This document shows positions 33,285 through 43,847 of a stretch of DNA of 64,000 nucleotides, one piece after another. A program made the position numbers and the translations under genes. The notes below the pieces were generated by a model, which worked only from the letters and a program-made list of their open reading frames with translations, ran no database searches and was not told the DNA's origin. The DNA is from CAKAHY01 sp963522175 (GTDB lineage Bacteria; Bacillota; Clostridia; Lachnospirales; Lachnospiraceae), in NCBI GenBank assembly GCA_963522175.1, contig CAUQXC010000008.1, positions 5,595-69,594 of the forward strand. Reading direction: 5' to 3'. Each line of letters begins with the position of its first letter. Within the stretch, counting starts at the first letter, position 1.

Positions 33285-33566
33285 TTTGTTTTACCCCCGA
33301 TTTTTGTCAATTTGTATTCTTGTGTTTAAGCTTCCAAAAGGATTTATCACCTTCTTGTACCTACATCATATTATCTGATTTATTACGCTAAGTCAAACGG
33401 TAAATTTAAAGATAACTAAGCGGAGGAAAACCGTATTTATCGGCTCTCGTACCGCTATTTACAGATTGAGACTCTGACTTATATTAGCTAAAATAATTTT
33501 TTCGATGATAAGCCAAATACTTTTTATTTCCTTCGATCAGCTTTATGCTCATATCTAATCTGAGAT

Positions 33567-33923
33567 TTAAGAATATTCTATTTTGCTCATCAAAACTTCG
33601 TTACTCCGGTATGATATTTCCGGAATCGAGTCTTTCCAATTACTCAACATAATATTCCTATAAATATTTTTCTTTTCAAGTTCATACGGCAATCCGACTC
33701 TCATACAATATTGCTCAAGAGTTGATCCCTCAACCACGGGTACAATACTTCCCGAAAGATATGTAATAATCAGCCTAAACTTAAACAAACTATTTAATCT
33801 GTTCTTTTCTATCTCATCATAATCCTCAACAAACCTCTTTCTTAATACTTCCGCATTTTCGTGTAACCGAACTGCATCATCATATTCTTGCTCTTTGAAA
33901 ATTTGTATTAAATCTAAAGCCAA
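33567..33923 (-). CDS. Hypothetical 118-residue soluble protein
   Basis: I do not recognise this protein. It is mostly alpha-helical and charged, begins MALDLIQIFKEQEYDDAV, and has no membrane segment, signal peptide or metal motif. The intervals on both sides (282 and 220 bases) carry no other gene, so it is likely transcribed alone. The ribosome site is weak (AAAGG about 9 bases upstream). It could be a lineage-specific orphan. Confidence 0.5.
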   Translation of the reverse strand: MALDLIQIFKEQEYDDAVRLHENAEVLRKRFVEDYDEIEKNRLNSLFKFRLIITYLSGSIVPVVEGSTLEQYCMRVGLPYELEKKNIYRNIMLSNWKDSIPEISYRSNEVLMSKIEYS

Positions 33924-34090
33924 TTAATCACAACCTTTCCCTAAATAATATAAATCTTCAGTATTCCTGATAACATCCTAACATACCATTATAAATTTAT
34001 CATAAAATTCGAATAAGGGAAAGCAATAAATACCTTTCTTATAGGACTTTATATATTGACTCTTTTCCCGATTACCGGCGACTACTATAG

Positions 34091-34126
34091 AAACTAAAAA
34101 TGAGACGGATCTTTAAATCCGTCTCA
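34091..34126 (-). terminator. Terminator of the beta-helix protein gene
   Basis: A 10-bp perfect stem TGAGACGGAT (34101-34110) / ATCCGTCTCA (34117-34126) with a 6-base loop, followed on the minus strand by TTTTTAG. Confidence 0.92.
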
Positions 34127-34143
34127 ACTTTATATAACTGAAT

Positions 34144-36822
34144 CTATTTCTTTCCGGCACTTTCATCCCAGCTTCCGTCCGCTCTCAAAAGGTAGCCGTC
34201 CGGTGTCCTCTGATTCTTAAACATCCTTCCCAAGCTACCGTCGGAAACAGGATTCAAATAATACCATTTACCGTCAATATGCCTCCAACCTGTACGCATA
34301 GCTCCCCTTGTGCCGTCAGAAACAGGATTCATGTAATACCATTCTCCCCTTCCGTCTGCCAGCCAGCCATAGTGCATAGCGCCTGATCCGTTCATAAAAT
34401 ACCAGTTTCCGTCAACATTAGCCCAGCCTGTAACCATATATCCTCTCTCATTAAAGAGATACCAATTTCCCGAAATGTATGCCCATGCGGATTTTGCCGG
34501 TGACCCGTCAACATCCAATTGCCACAATGCTCCTGTCTGCTTCCAGTTACCATGATTATAAACTTTTCCGCCTGTTCGAATATAGGAGTACGAGTTGAAT
34601 GAATTGCCGCTGCTTTCCGTTTTAATACTTCCGCTACCATACAGAGAGGTTACCGAACCGCCACCTCCCGAGCCTCGGGAGCCTCTATCTCTTCTCGATC
34701 TTGTGGAACCTCCTCCCGAGCCTCCTGAACTGCCGCCGCCGCCCGAACCGCCTGAGCTGCCGCCACCGCCTGAATTGCCGCCGCCCTGATTCGGGATGGA
34801 CGGAGTTGCATTACCTCCCGGTGTAGGGTTCGGATGTGTCGGCGTTATGCCGTTTCCGTTTCCCGCCTGTACTCGCAAAACAAAACTTTCCGTATAAAAC
34901 CATCCTCCGGAGTCCCTCACCTGTACTTTCAGACTGATGCTTGACTCCGTAGCGGCATCGACGCTCACACCTGCCTTTAGCTTTAACATAGCATCCGCAT
35001 CTACCTCAAAACGTCCATCACTTACGGTGTAAGTGTGTGTATCGCCGACATTATGATCCAGTGTCGTAAGCTTTCCTACGATTTCTCCCTGTCTGCCTCC
35101 GGTCAATATATTATTGGAAAGTGTAATCTTTTTCGGAGGCTGATTCTTAGGTCGTGTCACCTCTATATTAAATGCTTTCGTTATCGAAGCACCGGATGCA
35201 TCCGTTGCGGTCACACGAAGAACTATCGTTTCCACAGAACCGAACGGAATATAGTTATCTCCTTTTAAACGCAATAAATTATCATATACAATCTCAAAAC
35301 GTTCATCATCAACCATATATGTGTGTAAATCTCCTATATCCGGATCTTCCGTGGTAAGAAGTCCCACTTCCGCCAAATATTCATTACTGTAGATAAAAAG
35401 AGGGTTGAGTTTGATATCTGTCGGTGCATGATTTGCATAGTTTACCGGTAAAGTCGGAGGGCTGAGAGCATCTTCCGCATTACCGACTTTATCGGTATAG
35501 CGAACTCGTACGGTAATCGCTTTTCCCGCATCAGCCGCCGTCGGCACATAAGTAGACCTTGTTGCACCGTCAATAGCTGTTCCGTTCGCATACCACTGAT
35601 AGGAAGAAACTGCTGTCGCAGGGACCCATACGACATTATGAATATGAAGATCCCCGTAATCTCCATCATATACCTTAGCTGTAAGAGTCTGACCGCTGCG
35701 AGCTATGCCTCGAATATATACGGAAGCTTTGAAATTGTTATTCTGAATTATATTGCTGCTCTCCCCCGTTGTATCAACAACGTTACCTCCGTAAATTGTA
35801 TTGTCTCTAACCGTGACATTTTGGGTCGAATGAAGTCCGTTATTACGAAGTCTTATACCCCAGTGCGTATCATTTTCCGTGATATTGTGGTCATGATAAA
35901 TAGTATTCCCTGTAACCTCACCGCTTTGCAGTCCTACCAAATTGACCGCAGTTTTGTTATCACGAAGGGTATTACCGGCAAAGATAATATTTTCCGCAAC
36001 GCTGTTCGTATATTGATTGCTTACCACAAAACCGGTACTGCTTCCCGAGAATAAGCAATTGCGTACTTCAACATTTCTGACTATAGGATAATCCCCCTCA
36101 GGCTCAATATCAATACCTGACTTTGGCGGTGTACCGTCGGAACGTTTAAACTCCGACTCAAGTATTTTGACATTCTCACCGCCGACTATTGACATTCCCT
36201 GACGACGATTGTGGTCACAAATAACCTTATAAATGGTGATATTGTTACTCTTTTCTCCTAAGAACACGCCATCTCCCCAAAATTCCGAGGCATGCAAATT
36301 CTCAATCACAACATTTGTTGCATCCGTAATTCGAACTCCGTATCCGGTCTGTCCCAAATTTCCGATATGTTCATCGCGGTCACCGATGAGAGTACCTCCG
36401 ATGATATGTGCATTGTCAACTTTTGTAATACTGAACATCTGATACGATCTCTCTGCGTTAGGAATCGCCCTAAGTACGGCACCGTCAGCCATTCGCACTA
36501 TAACATTGCTTTTCAGTACCAGTCCCGCTTTCTCATAGCTTTTTCCCGTCTGATGCAGAGTATTAATCTTATAGTTGCCTGCCGGAATATCTACTATTCC
36601 TCCGCCTGCCGCAGAAACGGCATTGATAGCCTTTTGTATCGCCTCAGTATCATCGCTGACACCGTTTCCTCTCGCACCATAGGCTGCATCTTTAACGTTT
36701 GCGACAAAGCCGGTTACAGGATCCGGAACATAGACGCCTGTGGATGCCGCCGCTTTTTGTGAAAAGATACACAGGAAGCAAACAAGGATAGACATAAAAT
36801 ATACAAACCATTTCTTCTTCAA
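34144..36822 (-). CDS. Secreted beta-helix (pectate-lyase-like) protein with cell-wall-binding repeats
   Basis: An 892-residue exported protein. A signal peptide (1-26) precedes a right-handed beta-helix (about 35-350) opening with AAYGARGNGVSDDTEAIQKA, the Pectate_lyase_3/GH28-like signature. An Ig-like module follows (SYQWYANGTAIDGAT near 410). Then come two cadherin-like repeats (about 465-660), a Gly/Ser-rich linker (about 675-745) and C-terminal choline-binding-type repeats (GNWYLFNERG, GNWYFMNGSG, GEWYYMNP, GKWYYLNP). It is predicted to bind the wall non-covalently and act on a polysaccharide. The catalytic residues of the helix domain were not resolved. Single gene with its own terminator. 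Confidence 0.85.
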   Translation of the reverse strand: MKKKWFVYFMSILVCFLCIFSQKAAASTGVYVPDPVTGFVANVKDAAYGARGNGVSDDTEAIQKAINAVSAAGGGIVDIPAGNYKINTLHQTGKSYEKAGLVLKSNVIVRMADGAVLRAIPNAERSYQMFSITKVDNAHIIGGTLIGDRDEHIGNLGQTGYGVRITDATNVVIENLHASEFWGDGVFLGEKSNNITIYKVICDHNRRQGMSIVGGENVKILESEFKRSDGTPPKSGIDIEPEGDYPIVRNVEVRNCLFSGSSTGFVVSNQYTNSVAENIIFAGNTLRDNKTAVNLVGLQSGEVTGNTIYHDHNITENDTHWGIRLRNNGLHSTQNVTVRDNTIYGGNVVDTTGESSNIIQNNNFKASVYIRGIARSGQTLTAKVYDGDYGDLHIHNVVWVPATAVSSYQWYANGTAIDGATRSTYVPTAADAGKAITVRVRYTDKVGNAEDALSPPTLPVNYANHAPTDIKLNPLFIYSNEYLAEVGLLTTEDPDIGDLHTYMVDDERFEIVYDNLLRLKGDNYIPFGSVETIVLRVTATDASGASITKAFNIEVTRPKNQPPKKITLSNNILTGGRQGEIVGKLTTLDHNVGDTHTYTVSDGRFEVDADAMLKLKAGVSVDAATESSISLKVQVRDSGGWFYTESFVLRVQAGNGNGITPTHPNPTPGGNATPSIPNQGGGNSGGGGSSGGSGGGGSSGGSGGGSTRSRRDRGSRGSGGGGSVTSLYGSGSIKTESSGNSFNSYSYIRTGGKVYNHGNWKQTGALWQLDVDGSPAKSAWAYISGNWYLFNERGYMVTGWANVDGNWYFMNGSGAMHYGWLADGRGEWYYMNPVSDGTRGAMRTGWRHIDGKWYYLNPVSDGSLGRMFKNQRTPDGYLLRADGSWDESAGKK
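34655..34795. repeat. Gly/Ser linker-coding microrepeat
   Basis: A GC-rich, internally repetitive stretch encoding runs of GGGGSSGGSG units within the beta-helix protein gene. Repeated 9-18 bp units make it prone to slippage, so length may vary between strains. Confidence 0.8.
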
Positions 36823-37079
36823 TTTTATCCCTCCTCTTTTTATATTGATAACAGGCGTTTTTCAGCACCTGAAAATCTCGACTTTAAAAGAAGTTTTTAA
36901 CATCTTGTTTATTATACTATATTTTAACTTAGTTTTATAGGTCTAATCCCTGTTTTTTCTTAATATTTTGTACTCAAAACCGCTTACCGGTATTGAATTC
37001 ACTTATAGGTATTAAAAAGGGGGATAAAACTTAATATAAAGTCTCTTCCGGGGATAGTTCGTATGGTATAATATATTTT

Positions 37080-38228
37080 TTATTCCTTAACGCAAAGATA
37101 ATCCGTAATTTTTTTGCAAATCCCGTTCCATCTTGCATCAATTAACTTCATTAGCGTAATGCATACCAAATATGTAAGACAAATACCGCCCGTCATAGCA
37201 AATACTGCTGCCGACAAGTAATCATTCCAAAACTTCATTCCCAAAATCAGTAATTCACATGAAAAACTGAATAAAATAGGCCAATGGAAGAAATATAAGT
37301 ACATTGACATATTCCCGGTATCGAATCTATTACCATTTGGATTCATCCGATTTTTACCGATAATTACAACCCCTAAAACAAGGATAGCAGCCATAATCGA
37401 CTGATAAACATACCCTATATTGATTTCTATCTGAAAAAAAGAAACGGAGCACGTATATAACCGATTCAATAAGGTACTGTTTCCTGCACACAATACTATG
37501 GCGATTATGCAGGCAACAATTCCCCAAGAATAATGTATATTCTTTTTCCTGACAAAATATGCGGCACATAGCGCACCGAATACAAAGCATATAATTCTGA
37601 CATCAATTAAAAAGCAGCCTAATGCTGTAATTAACGCCAATGCCCAATTACGTTTTACCTGTTTAGATAGACTTAATAAAATAATCAAAAAGAAGGAACC
37701 CAAGATTTCAATTTTCATAGTCCACAAAGGATTAACATATATTTTAAAAGGATCATCTAAATATATACCTATCAACGACTCATAGAAAAGTCTTATTATC
37801 GATGCTTTATTCTGATAATAAGATGCTATTTGATATTCGCTGTGGGCAATAACGGAAGCATCTATATTTCTCATAGCTCCTACTTTTTGTAAAGCATAAG
37901 CCAAAAAGTTTGTCAAAAAAATTCCTGCAAGCGGCTTGAAATATTTACTTAAAGCCATTTTAACCTGTCTTTTACCTGTATTATCGTAAGAATGTGCATA
38001 ATATATTAAAAAACCTGAAATAACCCAAAATACATAAACGCAAAAAGTACCGTTTACCAAAGTATACAGTACACTATCTCTAATAAGCTTTTCAAATTTT
38101 CCAAAATGTATTTTTTCTTCTGCACCTATCAAAATATACGGTAAAAATGCAAGAACATAATGGCATAAAATGACAACGTTGGCACAAAGGAATTTTATTA
38201 AATTAATAAAAGATAAATTTCTCCTCAT
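37080..38228 (-). CDS. Acyltransferase family 3 membrane protein
   Basis: A 382-residue polytopic protein of the acyltransferase-3 (OafA/WecH) family. It begins MRRNLSFINLIKFLCANVVILCHY, with the membrane histidine in the first helix (motif read in part as FLCANVVILCHY). About ten hydrophobic segments follow, including VFWVISGFLIYY. Members O-acetylate surface glycans or lipids. It is 168 bases upstream-side from the DUF92 gene and could belong to the carotenoid locus as an acyl-transfer step, but CrtO-type enzymes are different, so this is only a possibility. Confidence 0.85.
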   Translation of the reverse strand: MRRNLSFINLIKFLCANVVILCHYVLAFLPYILIGAEEKIHFGKFEKLIRDSVLYTLVNGTFCVYVFWVISGFLIYYAHSYDNTGKRQVKMALSKYFKPLAGIFLTNFLAYALQKVGAMRNIDASVIAHSEYQIASYYQNKASIIRLFYESLIGIYLDDPFKIYVNPLWTMKIEILGSFFLIILLSLSKQVKRNWALALITALGCFLIDVRIICFVFGALCAAYFVRKKNIHYSWGIVACIIAIVLCAGNSTLLNRLYTCSVSFFQIEINIGYVYQSIMAAILVLGVVIIGKNRMNPNGNRFDTGNMSMYLYFFHWPILFSFSCELLILGMKFWNDYLSAAVFAMTGGICLTYLVCITLMKLIDARWNGICKKITDYLCVKE

Positions 38229-38396
38229 TATATTTCTCTTTCTGTCATAATTAAATATAACTTTAATACGTTTTAGTATCCTATTTATAGGTCGGATATT
38301 ATTTTAATTTTATATAAAGATTACCTATAACTACAGATAATCTCTTCACATCTAATATCTATTAAAGTTTTCTCACTGCATCATTTAGGAGATTTT

Positions 38397-39417
38397 TCAA
38401 ATCAAATTTACTAAATGGCTTATTATAACAATAATAAACAGACTCAGCAGATTCACCACATTATTAGATATCCATGAAAAACCCTTAACCGGTTTTTGCT
38501 TTGCATAGACTTTTCTATCACTGATAATACCTTCCTTTGTTAAATATTTTCGCTGAAACAAAGCTCCTAAAACGCTGTCAATTAAGGTTCCTACAAAAGC
38601 CATCACAGTAACGAATGCAACGCCCTGATATCCAAACTGCGGGAAAGCAAGCCAAGCCGATAAAAATCCTCCTATAAATCCTGCAAATAAACCTCCTACG
38701 CTAACTCCACCCGAAATACCTCGCTGAATACTTTTTCCGGTAATAATACTAAAAACCTTTCCTTTACCGAGTACACCAGTTTCTGAAGAAAAAGTATCAG
38801 CATTTGCTGCTGCGAAAACCACAAAACTAAATAGTGAAAACACCTGATTCTCCGGCGAGAAATATTTACAAAAAACCGGTATACAAGCCGGTAAAGAGTT
38901 ACATACGACTTGCTTCCATGTCCTCGCACCTCCGGATTCTTGAAATCGATCCGCTTCCAGCTTTCGTTTATTCTTAATTTTACTGACACCGCTTCCAAAA
39001 AAAATACGGCTTTCTTTCCTTGAATTTTGTCCCGACCAATGCCGCCAAACCGTCACCATAAGCCATAATCAAAATTCCGATTATAGGAAAGATATTCCAT
39101 CCGGTAGCAAAACGAATTGCCACGGCAACACAAAAACTTATAGAATAATATACGGTCCCCCAACTGTCGTCCTGTCTTTCCATAGAAGATATTAAATTGT
39201 ACTTTCGACTCAATGTATTAATAATTATAAACACTACCGGAACCAATATTGCTGCTTTGACATCCGTAAAAAAAGCAGAAATAAAAATCCAATTTCCTAC
39301 CATAATATGGATAAATTTACGGCTCAACTCACCTTGATTCCTCTTAAAAATAATTGTTGAAAAACCGATTACTGAAAAGATATATAAAAAAGAGATTATT
39401 ATCAACAAAATATTCAT
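38397..39417 (-). pseudogene. Phytol-kinase-like/DUF92 membrane protein, frameshifted in T8
   Basis: Two overlapping frames encode one protein. The first (from 39417) has RKFIHIMVGNW and LIMAYGDGLAALVGTKF, as in the CDP-diglyceride/dolichol/phytol-kinase fold. The second (to 38397) has the DUF92 signature AAANADTFSSETGVL and GGVSVGGLFAG. They meet at a run of eight T (A8 at 38997-39004 on the plus strand). Removing one T joins KPYFF to GSGVSKIKNKRK in one frame. The gene may be inactive, phase-variable or mis-sequenced. It lies 14 bases after crtM, suggesting a prenyl-alcohol or lipid kinase role beside carotenoid synthesis. Confidence 0.75.
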
Positions 39418-39431
39418 AGTTTTTCCTTATC

Positions 39432-40427
39432 CTAACCTTCAGTCAAGCTTTTATTTTCCGCTTGTACTTCGTTATAATTAAAGCTCTCTATCCCGGCTTT
39501 TTCAACTCGACAGCTTACTCTTTTTAGCAAGTCTCTCTTCCTCTTTGCGTTCGTGTAACATCTTTTTGTAAAACAGTTATATTTATTTATTCTAACCTCT
39601 TCCAGAATCGCCTGATAATATACAGCCGCAGCCGCTACCGGAAAAATTGCATCTGAGCTGAACATATATAAATGCTTATAGAATTTATCATAATAATTAT
39701 TTGAGAGCATAGCCATTTCCTCCCAAAGATTTATTACATTGTCTGCCGGCTTAAATTTCGGCTTAACAAATAAATCCCCTATTGTCAAAGTATTTGGTAA
39801 AGCAGATAGATTCTCGAAATCTTTTCTTGTAATGCTATATTTTTTCATAAGAGTTTGCGGGATATAGATTCTGTTTCTGTCTCTCAAATCTTCTCCTATA
39901 TCTCTTAGAATATTTGTAATCTGCATGGCAATACCCAAAGATTCACAAATAGATTCATATTGTTCATCTGCCTTCTCACCTCTAAGCATAGGTGCCAACA
40001 TTAATCCTACCGTACCTGCGACTTTTTTACAATAAAGAATTAAATCTTCTTCATTTTCAATAATTTTAAAATTAATATCACTTAGCTGTCCGTCAATTTG
40101 TTCAAGCAATGCTTCAAGCGGAATTTTACGGATTCTAATTGCATTCTCAAACGCAAGCCACCAATCATATTTTTTATGATTTTCTTCCTGACAGCCTTCC
40201 TCGTACAAGGACTTTACTTCTTCTTCCAAAAGGTTTAATAGTTGAAGCTTTACTTCCTCACTATGTGATTTTGTATCAGCTAAATCATCTGCATATCTGC
40301 AAAAAGCATATACCGCCGTTATGTCTAAAAACTTTGCCCTCTCAATTTTCCCAAAAGTAGCATAGAAAGTCGAAGCATGCTTTCTCATGATTGATTCCGC
40401 TACCTGATAAGATGATTCTATATTCAT
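39432..40427 (-). CDS. crtM: Phytoene/dehydrosqualene synthase family protein
   Basis: A 331-residue head-to-head prenyl synthase. The two aspartate-rich motifs are YAFCRYADDLAD (near residue 42) and NILRDIGEDLRDRNRIYIP (near 172), both intact, so the active site looks complete. It condenses two prenyl diphosphates (C15 or C20) to the first carotenoid or squalene precursor. The start codon overlaps the crtN stop (ATGA), which shows they were one translational unit. The crtN gene is broken, so the cluster probably no longer yields a desaturated carotenoid. Confidence 0.88.
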   Translation of the reverse strand: MNIESSYQVAESIMRKHASTFYATFGKIERAKFLDITAVYAFCRYADDLADTKSHSEEVKLQLLNLLEEEVKSLYEEGCQEENHKKYDWWLAFENAIRIRKIPLEALLEQIDGQLSDINFKIIENEEDLILYCKKVAGTVGLMLAPMLRGEKADEQYESICESLGIAMQITNILRDIGEDLRDRNRIYIPQTLMKKYSITRKDFENLSALPNTLTIGDLFVKPKFKPADNVINLWEEMAMLSNNYYDKFYKHLYMFSSDAIFPVAAAAVYYQAILEEVRINKYNCFTKRCYTNAKRKRDLLKRVSCRVEKAGIESFNYNEVQAENKSLTEG

Positions 40428-41931
40428 GAGAAATCATCTCCTTCCACATCACGGCGAAGTTCCTCTGCGCATATTTTGCCGCTCTGCATCACAATCGGTA
40501 CACCGGCTCCGGGGTGAGTGCTGCTGCCTGTAAAGTACAAGCCTTCGCAGGAAAGACATTTTGCCTGCGGTCTCAAATGATTACTTTGCATCAAAGTAGG
40601 TTGTAGTCCGAAAGTCGCACCTCTATAGGCATTAAATGAATTCATAAAATCTCATGGTGTAAAATATCTCTCCGAGGAAATTTTATCTCTCAAATTTTTA
40701 AGAGTAAGTAACTTCTCCAAAGTTGAAATTGCATGTTCCCTATAGTAATTGACAGTCTCATAATCCCATTCGTACTGCGATGCCACAACATCAGATACCG
40801 GAATAAGCAGGTAAAAGAAGACTTACCTTTCGGTGCCATCGTAGAATCTATATTTGAAGGAACATGAAGATATATCGATGGCTCTTTAATCTTTCTTCCG
40901 TCAAAAATGCTTTCCAAATTTGAATCCAAGTCATCCGAAATAACAAAGGTATGTGCAGCAAGCTCAGGATAAAGTCCTTCAACTCCCCAGTAGAATACAA
41001 GACAGGAGCAGGAATAATCCATAGCATCTATCTTGGCAGAATTATACTTACCTTTACAGGCATCATCACGAATCAGATGTTTCATCGCGTACGGAAAATC
41101 GGCATTGCAAATCACATAATCAGATAAAATTTCTTTTCCTAAAGCTGAAATCCCCTTCACCTTTTTATCTTTGGTAAGAATTTCTTCTACAGGCATCCCG
41201 TAATGAATCACTCCTCCAAGTTCTTCGAACAGCTTTGCTATTTGAGTAGCCATCGTAAACATTCCGCCCTTGATGAATCAAACTCCGTAAAGTAACTCAA
41301 TCATCGGAATGATATTGTATAAAGAATGCCCTTTCTTAGGAGAAACCCCAATATACAGCGTTTGGAAGCTAAGCATCTGTTGCAGGTCTTTGTCAGGTAT
41401 AAACTTTGACATCATTTGATCCACACTGTCAAAAGTTTTTAATTTCAAGAAATTCCAAAGAACCTTCGGATTATAAAAATCACGCTTGTGTCTAAAAGGT
41501 CTCGTTATAAAATGCTCCAAAGCAATCTGATAACGCCTGTAAATAGAGCTGAGATAATCAAAGAACCCACTCGAATTGACAAAGCCCTTATTCTCAAAAA
41601 TATTATGCAGTTCTTCCAAATCATTGGAAAGTGAATAGAATCTTAAGGGTGATGAGTTAAAATACACATGATACATAGGATTTAATTTGAACATAGTAAT
41701 GTAGTCGTCGGGATTTCGTCCGGCAATTTCAAAAATCTCCTTATAAATTGACGGCATCATAACCAATGTCGGTCCTACATCAAAAGAATGCCCATCAAAT
41801 TCTAAACGATGCATCTTTCCACCGGGAACAGTATTTTTCTCATAGATCTCAACCTGATACCCAACACTTTGAAGACGAATTGCTGCCGAAAGTCTACCTA
41901 TTCCGGCTCCTATAACCAATACTCTTTTCAT
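40424..41931 (-). pseudogene. crtN: Phytoene/diapophytoene desaturase with two TGA codons and a frameshift
   Basis: A ~500-residue FAD-dependent desaturase in pieces. It starts MKRVLVIGAGIGRLSAAIRL, the FAD fold, with GGKMHRLEFDGHSFDVGPTL. The frame is stopped by TGA at 41278-41280 inside YGV*FIKGGM, where relatives usually have Trp. It then slips near 40813-40816 (one T too few), since the next frame continues LLIPVSDVVASQYEWDYETV. A second TGA at 40652-40654 lies in FTP*DFMNSFNAYRGATFGL. The C-terminal GLYFTGSSTHPGAGVP is preserved. GGAGG precedes the start. Three lesions argue for true decay rather than a single reading error. Confidence 0.88.
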
Positions 41932-42437
41932 GATTTTCCTCCAATAGCGGTTTTAGCCGCCTCAAAAATCACCACAAGAATCATCGGCTCGTGTCTCCCA
42001 TATGGGATAATGAATCATAGTAGTAAAATATTAAAATATTAATACTCTATATGTAAGAAATATCCAGTTCCGTAAATTGTAACAAAACGATTTTGAAATG
42101 TCAATGAATATACTTAGAATGATGTTACGCTTTCCTTCTGTCATTTATACTCTGTGTACAGGTTTCTTTTCTCTTGCCGGAATAAAAGGCTTCCTTATAT
42201 AATCAAGTGTTTTTTGTTGAAAATTCAAGGTTTTTTGACCTTGTCTATCTCAGTAAATAAGCCGGAGTTATGAACATTTCGGTGTATCGGGTACTGAAAT
42301 AGCGGTAAAAGGGTACACGAAATAAAACGTCATTGTTTTTCGCTTTACCGGCCTTGTGTATACCCATCCCTCTATGGCAGCTAACCTCTTATATCCACCA
42401 GGATCATCTCTGTCTCCAGAGGTCCTACATTGTACGC
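41932..42437. other. Non-coding stretch between crtN and the IS110 relic
   Basis: No gene is supported. The part next to 41931 should hold the crtN promoter. The part nearest 42437 is the non-coding tail of the IS110 element, whose outer end I could not place. Compact GC-rich inverted segments near 42340-42430 could be part of an IS-encoded guide RNA or its remnant, but this is not demonstrated. Confidence 0.35.
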
Positions 42438-43729
42438 TTATGCTACCTGTAGATATACTGCCGGTCTCTTTATATCACCAACCGGCTTTTTGGGATCATA
42501 GTCCACACCCTTGGTCAGCATTGCAAAAAAAAACGGAGCAGCTTTGCCGCCACAGCCATCAGCGACTGCATCTTCTTTTAGGGATTCAGCTTTCCGGTTG
42601 TATAGTATGAATGGAGTTCCCTGAACTCCGGATTCTTTGACACAAGGGACATTGCAACCTCGAAGAGCAGATATCTTAGTCTCTTTCGACCTCGTCTGCT
42701 TATTGTTGTCTCACCCTTATGTTTACCCGAACTATTCTCAACCAATGCTAAACCTGCAAGTTTCTGCAGTTCTTTTGGGTTATTGAAGCGGCTTATATCG
42801 CCTACTTCAGCCAGGAATCCCGACACCGTCTTGATTCCTACTCCCTTAATTTCCAATAGCTTTTCAGCCATTGGAATCTGTTTTACCAGTTCTTCAATCA
42901 GAGCTAATACTTCCTGAAGACGACTATTTCCGGACTCATAATCCTCCAGAAGCATACGTATTTCCATCCTCGCAGATATTTCACCTTCTTTGCTTCCAAC
43001 ACTGTGCTCAGCAGCTTCTATCAGGGTCTTTGCCCTCGCTTTCCCAACTGCTCTCACCTTCGCATCTCGCCGGATTTGGTTCACCCCATCGATACCCAAC
43101 GTCAGGATATCTTCCGGAAGTGGCGCCACCTTAAGAATCAGCATTCCGCTTTTAGCATCCGGATGCCCGTACACTGTTTTGTATTCAGGAAAATATATAT
43201 TGAACCAACGACTGATCCTGTTCTGAATTCTTGTAAGCTCCGCTTGTAACTGGAATCTCATGTTAGATGCAGTTCTAAGATCTGCATAAACACCGTCCGG
43301 CAGGTATGGGATCATGTAACGTCCCTCTCTAACTAGTCCTGCTATGACTTTCGGATCCTTACGATCATTCTTTGTCGGATTGTTATCGTCGAGTTCTTTT
43401 GATTTCTTTACATGATGAGAATTCACAAGAACCGGCTTCATCTCATTGTCCCGAAGGAACTTACCAAGATTAAACCGGTAGTGGCCGGTAGGCTCCATTC
43501 CGGGAACCACCTTGTCCTTACCATGCTTTTCTTTGATGTCCGGAACCCATGCCTTAAACGTCACGAATCCGGCCTTATCATTACTAAACTTGAATGGTTT
43601 CTTAGAATACTCTATTCCTCGGTAATCAAAAGCTCCGGCATAATGCGTTTCACTTCCGACATCGATTCCGAGCACCAAAGTAGTTTCTGTAATTGCTTTA
43701 ATTTTTGCATTTTGTGTGTTAGACTTCAT
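42438..43729 (-). pseudogene. IS110-family transposase, C-terminus broken
   Basis: The intact part (383 residues) begins TLVLGIDVGSETHYAG, a RuvC-like DEDD domain with GMEPTGHYRF near residue 93. A Transposase_20 domain follows near 300 (LLEIKGVGIKTVSGFLAEVG) and GRKRLRYLLFEVA. After LNP a TAA at 42578-42580 interrupts the frame where relatives continue with KKMQSLMAVAAKLLR. A second slip follows at a T9 run (A9 at 42525-42533). The remaining KGVDYDPKKPVGDIKRP runs to TAA at 42438. Serine near the C-terminus is catalytic in this family and lies before the break, so residual activity is uncertain. Confidence 0.85.
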
Positions 43730-43847
43730 TGTAGATACCTCTCTGTTTGATAAGATTTACCAACCTGCCAGTCAGTAGTCTTATTTTACTCTGAGGTATT
43801 TTCAATTTCAACGTCCACCATTTAAACTATACAGGAAGCTCCTTTTC
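42438..43847 (-). mobile_element. IS110-family insertion relic, inserted in a sigma-like gene
   Basis: The right boundary is near 43847, where the sigma-70-like gene loses homology after SYQTIGKR. The left boundary is uncertain (42300-42437). No terminal inverted repeats are apparent, as is usual for IS110. The ~115-base leader between the transposase start and the right end is where IS110 elements carry a bridge (guide) RNA; none was modelled here. Confidence 0.6.

Noticed and set aside
34655..34795. CRISPR-like or regulatory repeat array
   Set aside because: The repeats are in frame and encode the Gly/Ser linker of the beta-helix protein. There are no unique spacers.
38980..39059. Programmed ribosomal frameshift in the DUF92 gene
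   Set aside because: No downstream pseudoknot or stimulatory site was evident and the family is normally encoded in one frame. A T-tract length change is simpler.
40652..41280. TGA decoded as tryptophan or another recoding event in crtN
   Set aside because: Other genes use TGG for Trp and TGA as normal terminator (M19 peptidase, crtN end). A frameshift in the same gene fits decay better.
43412..43750. Plus-strand ORFs antisense to the IS110 transposase
   Set aside because: They follow codon periodicity of the transposase frame and have no ribosome sites; they are shadows.
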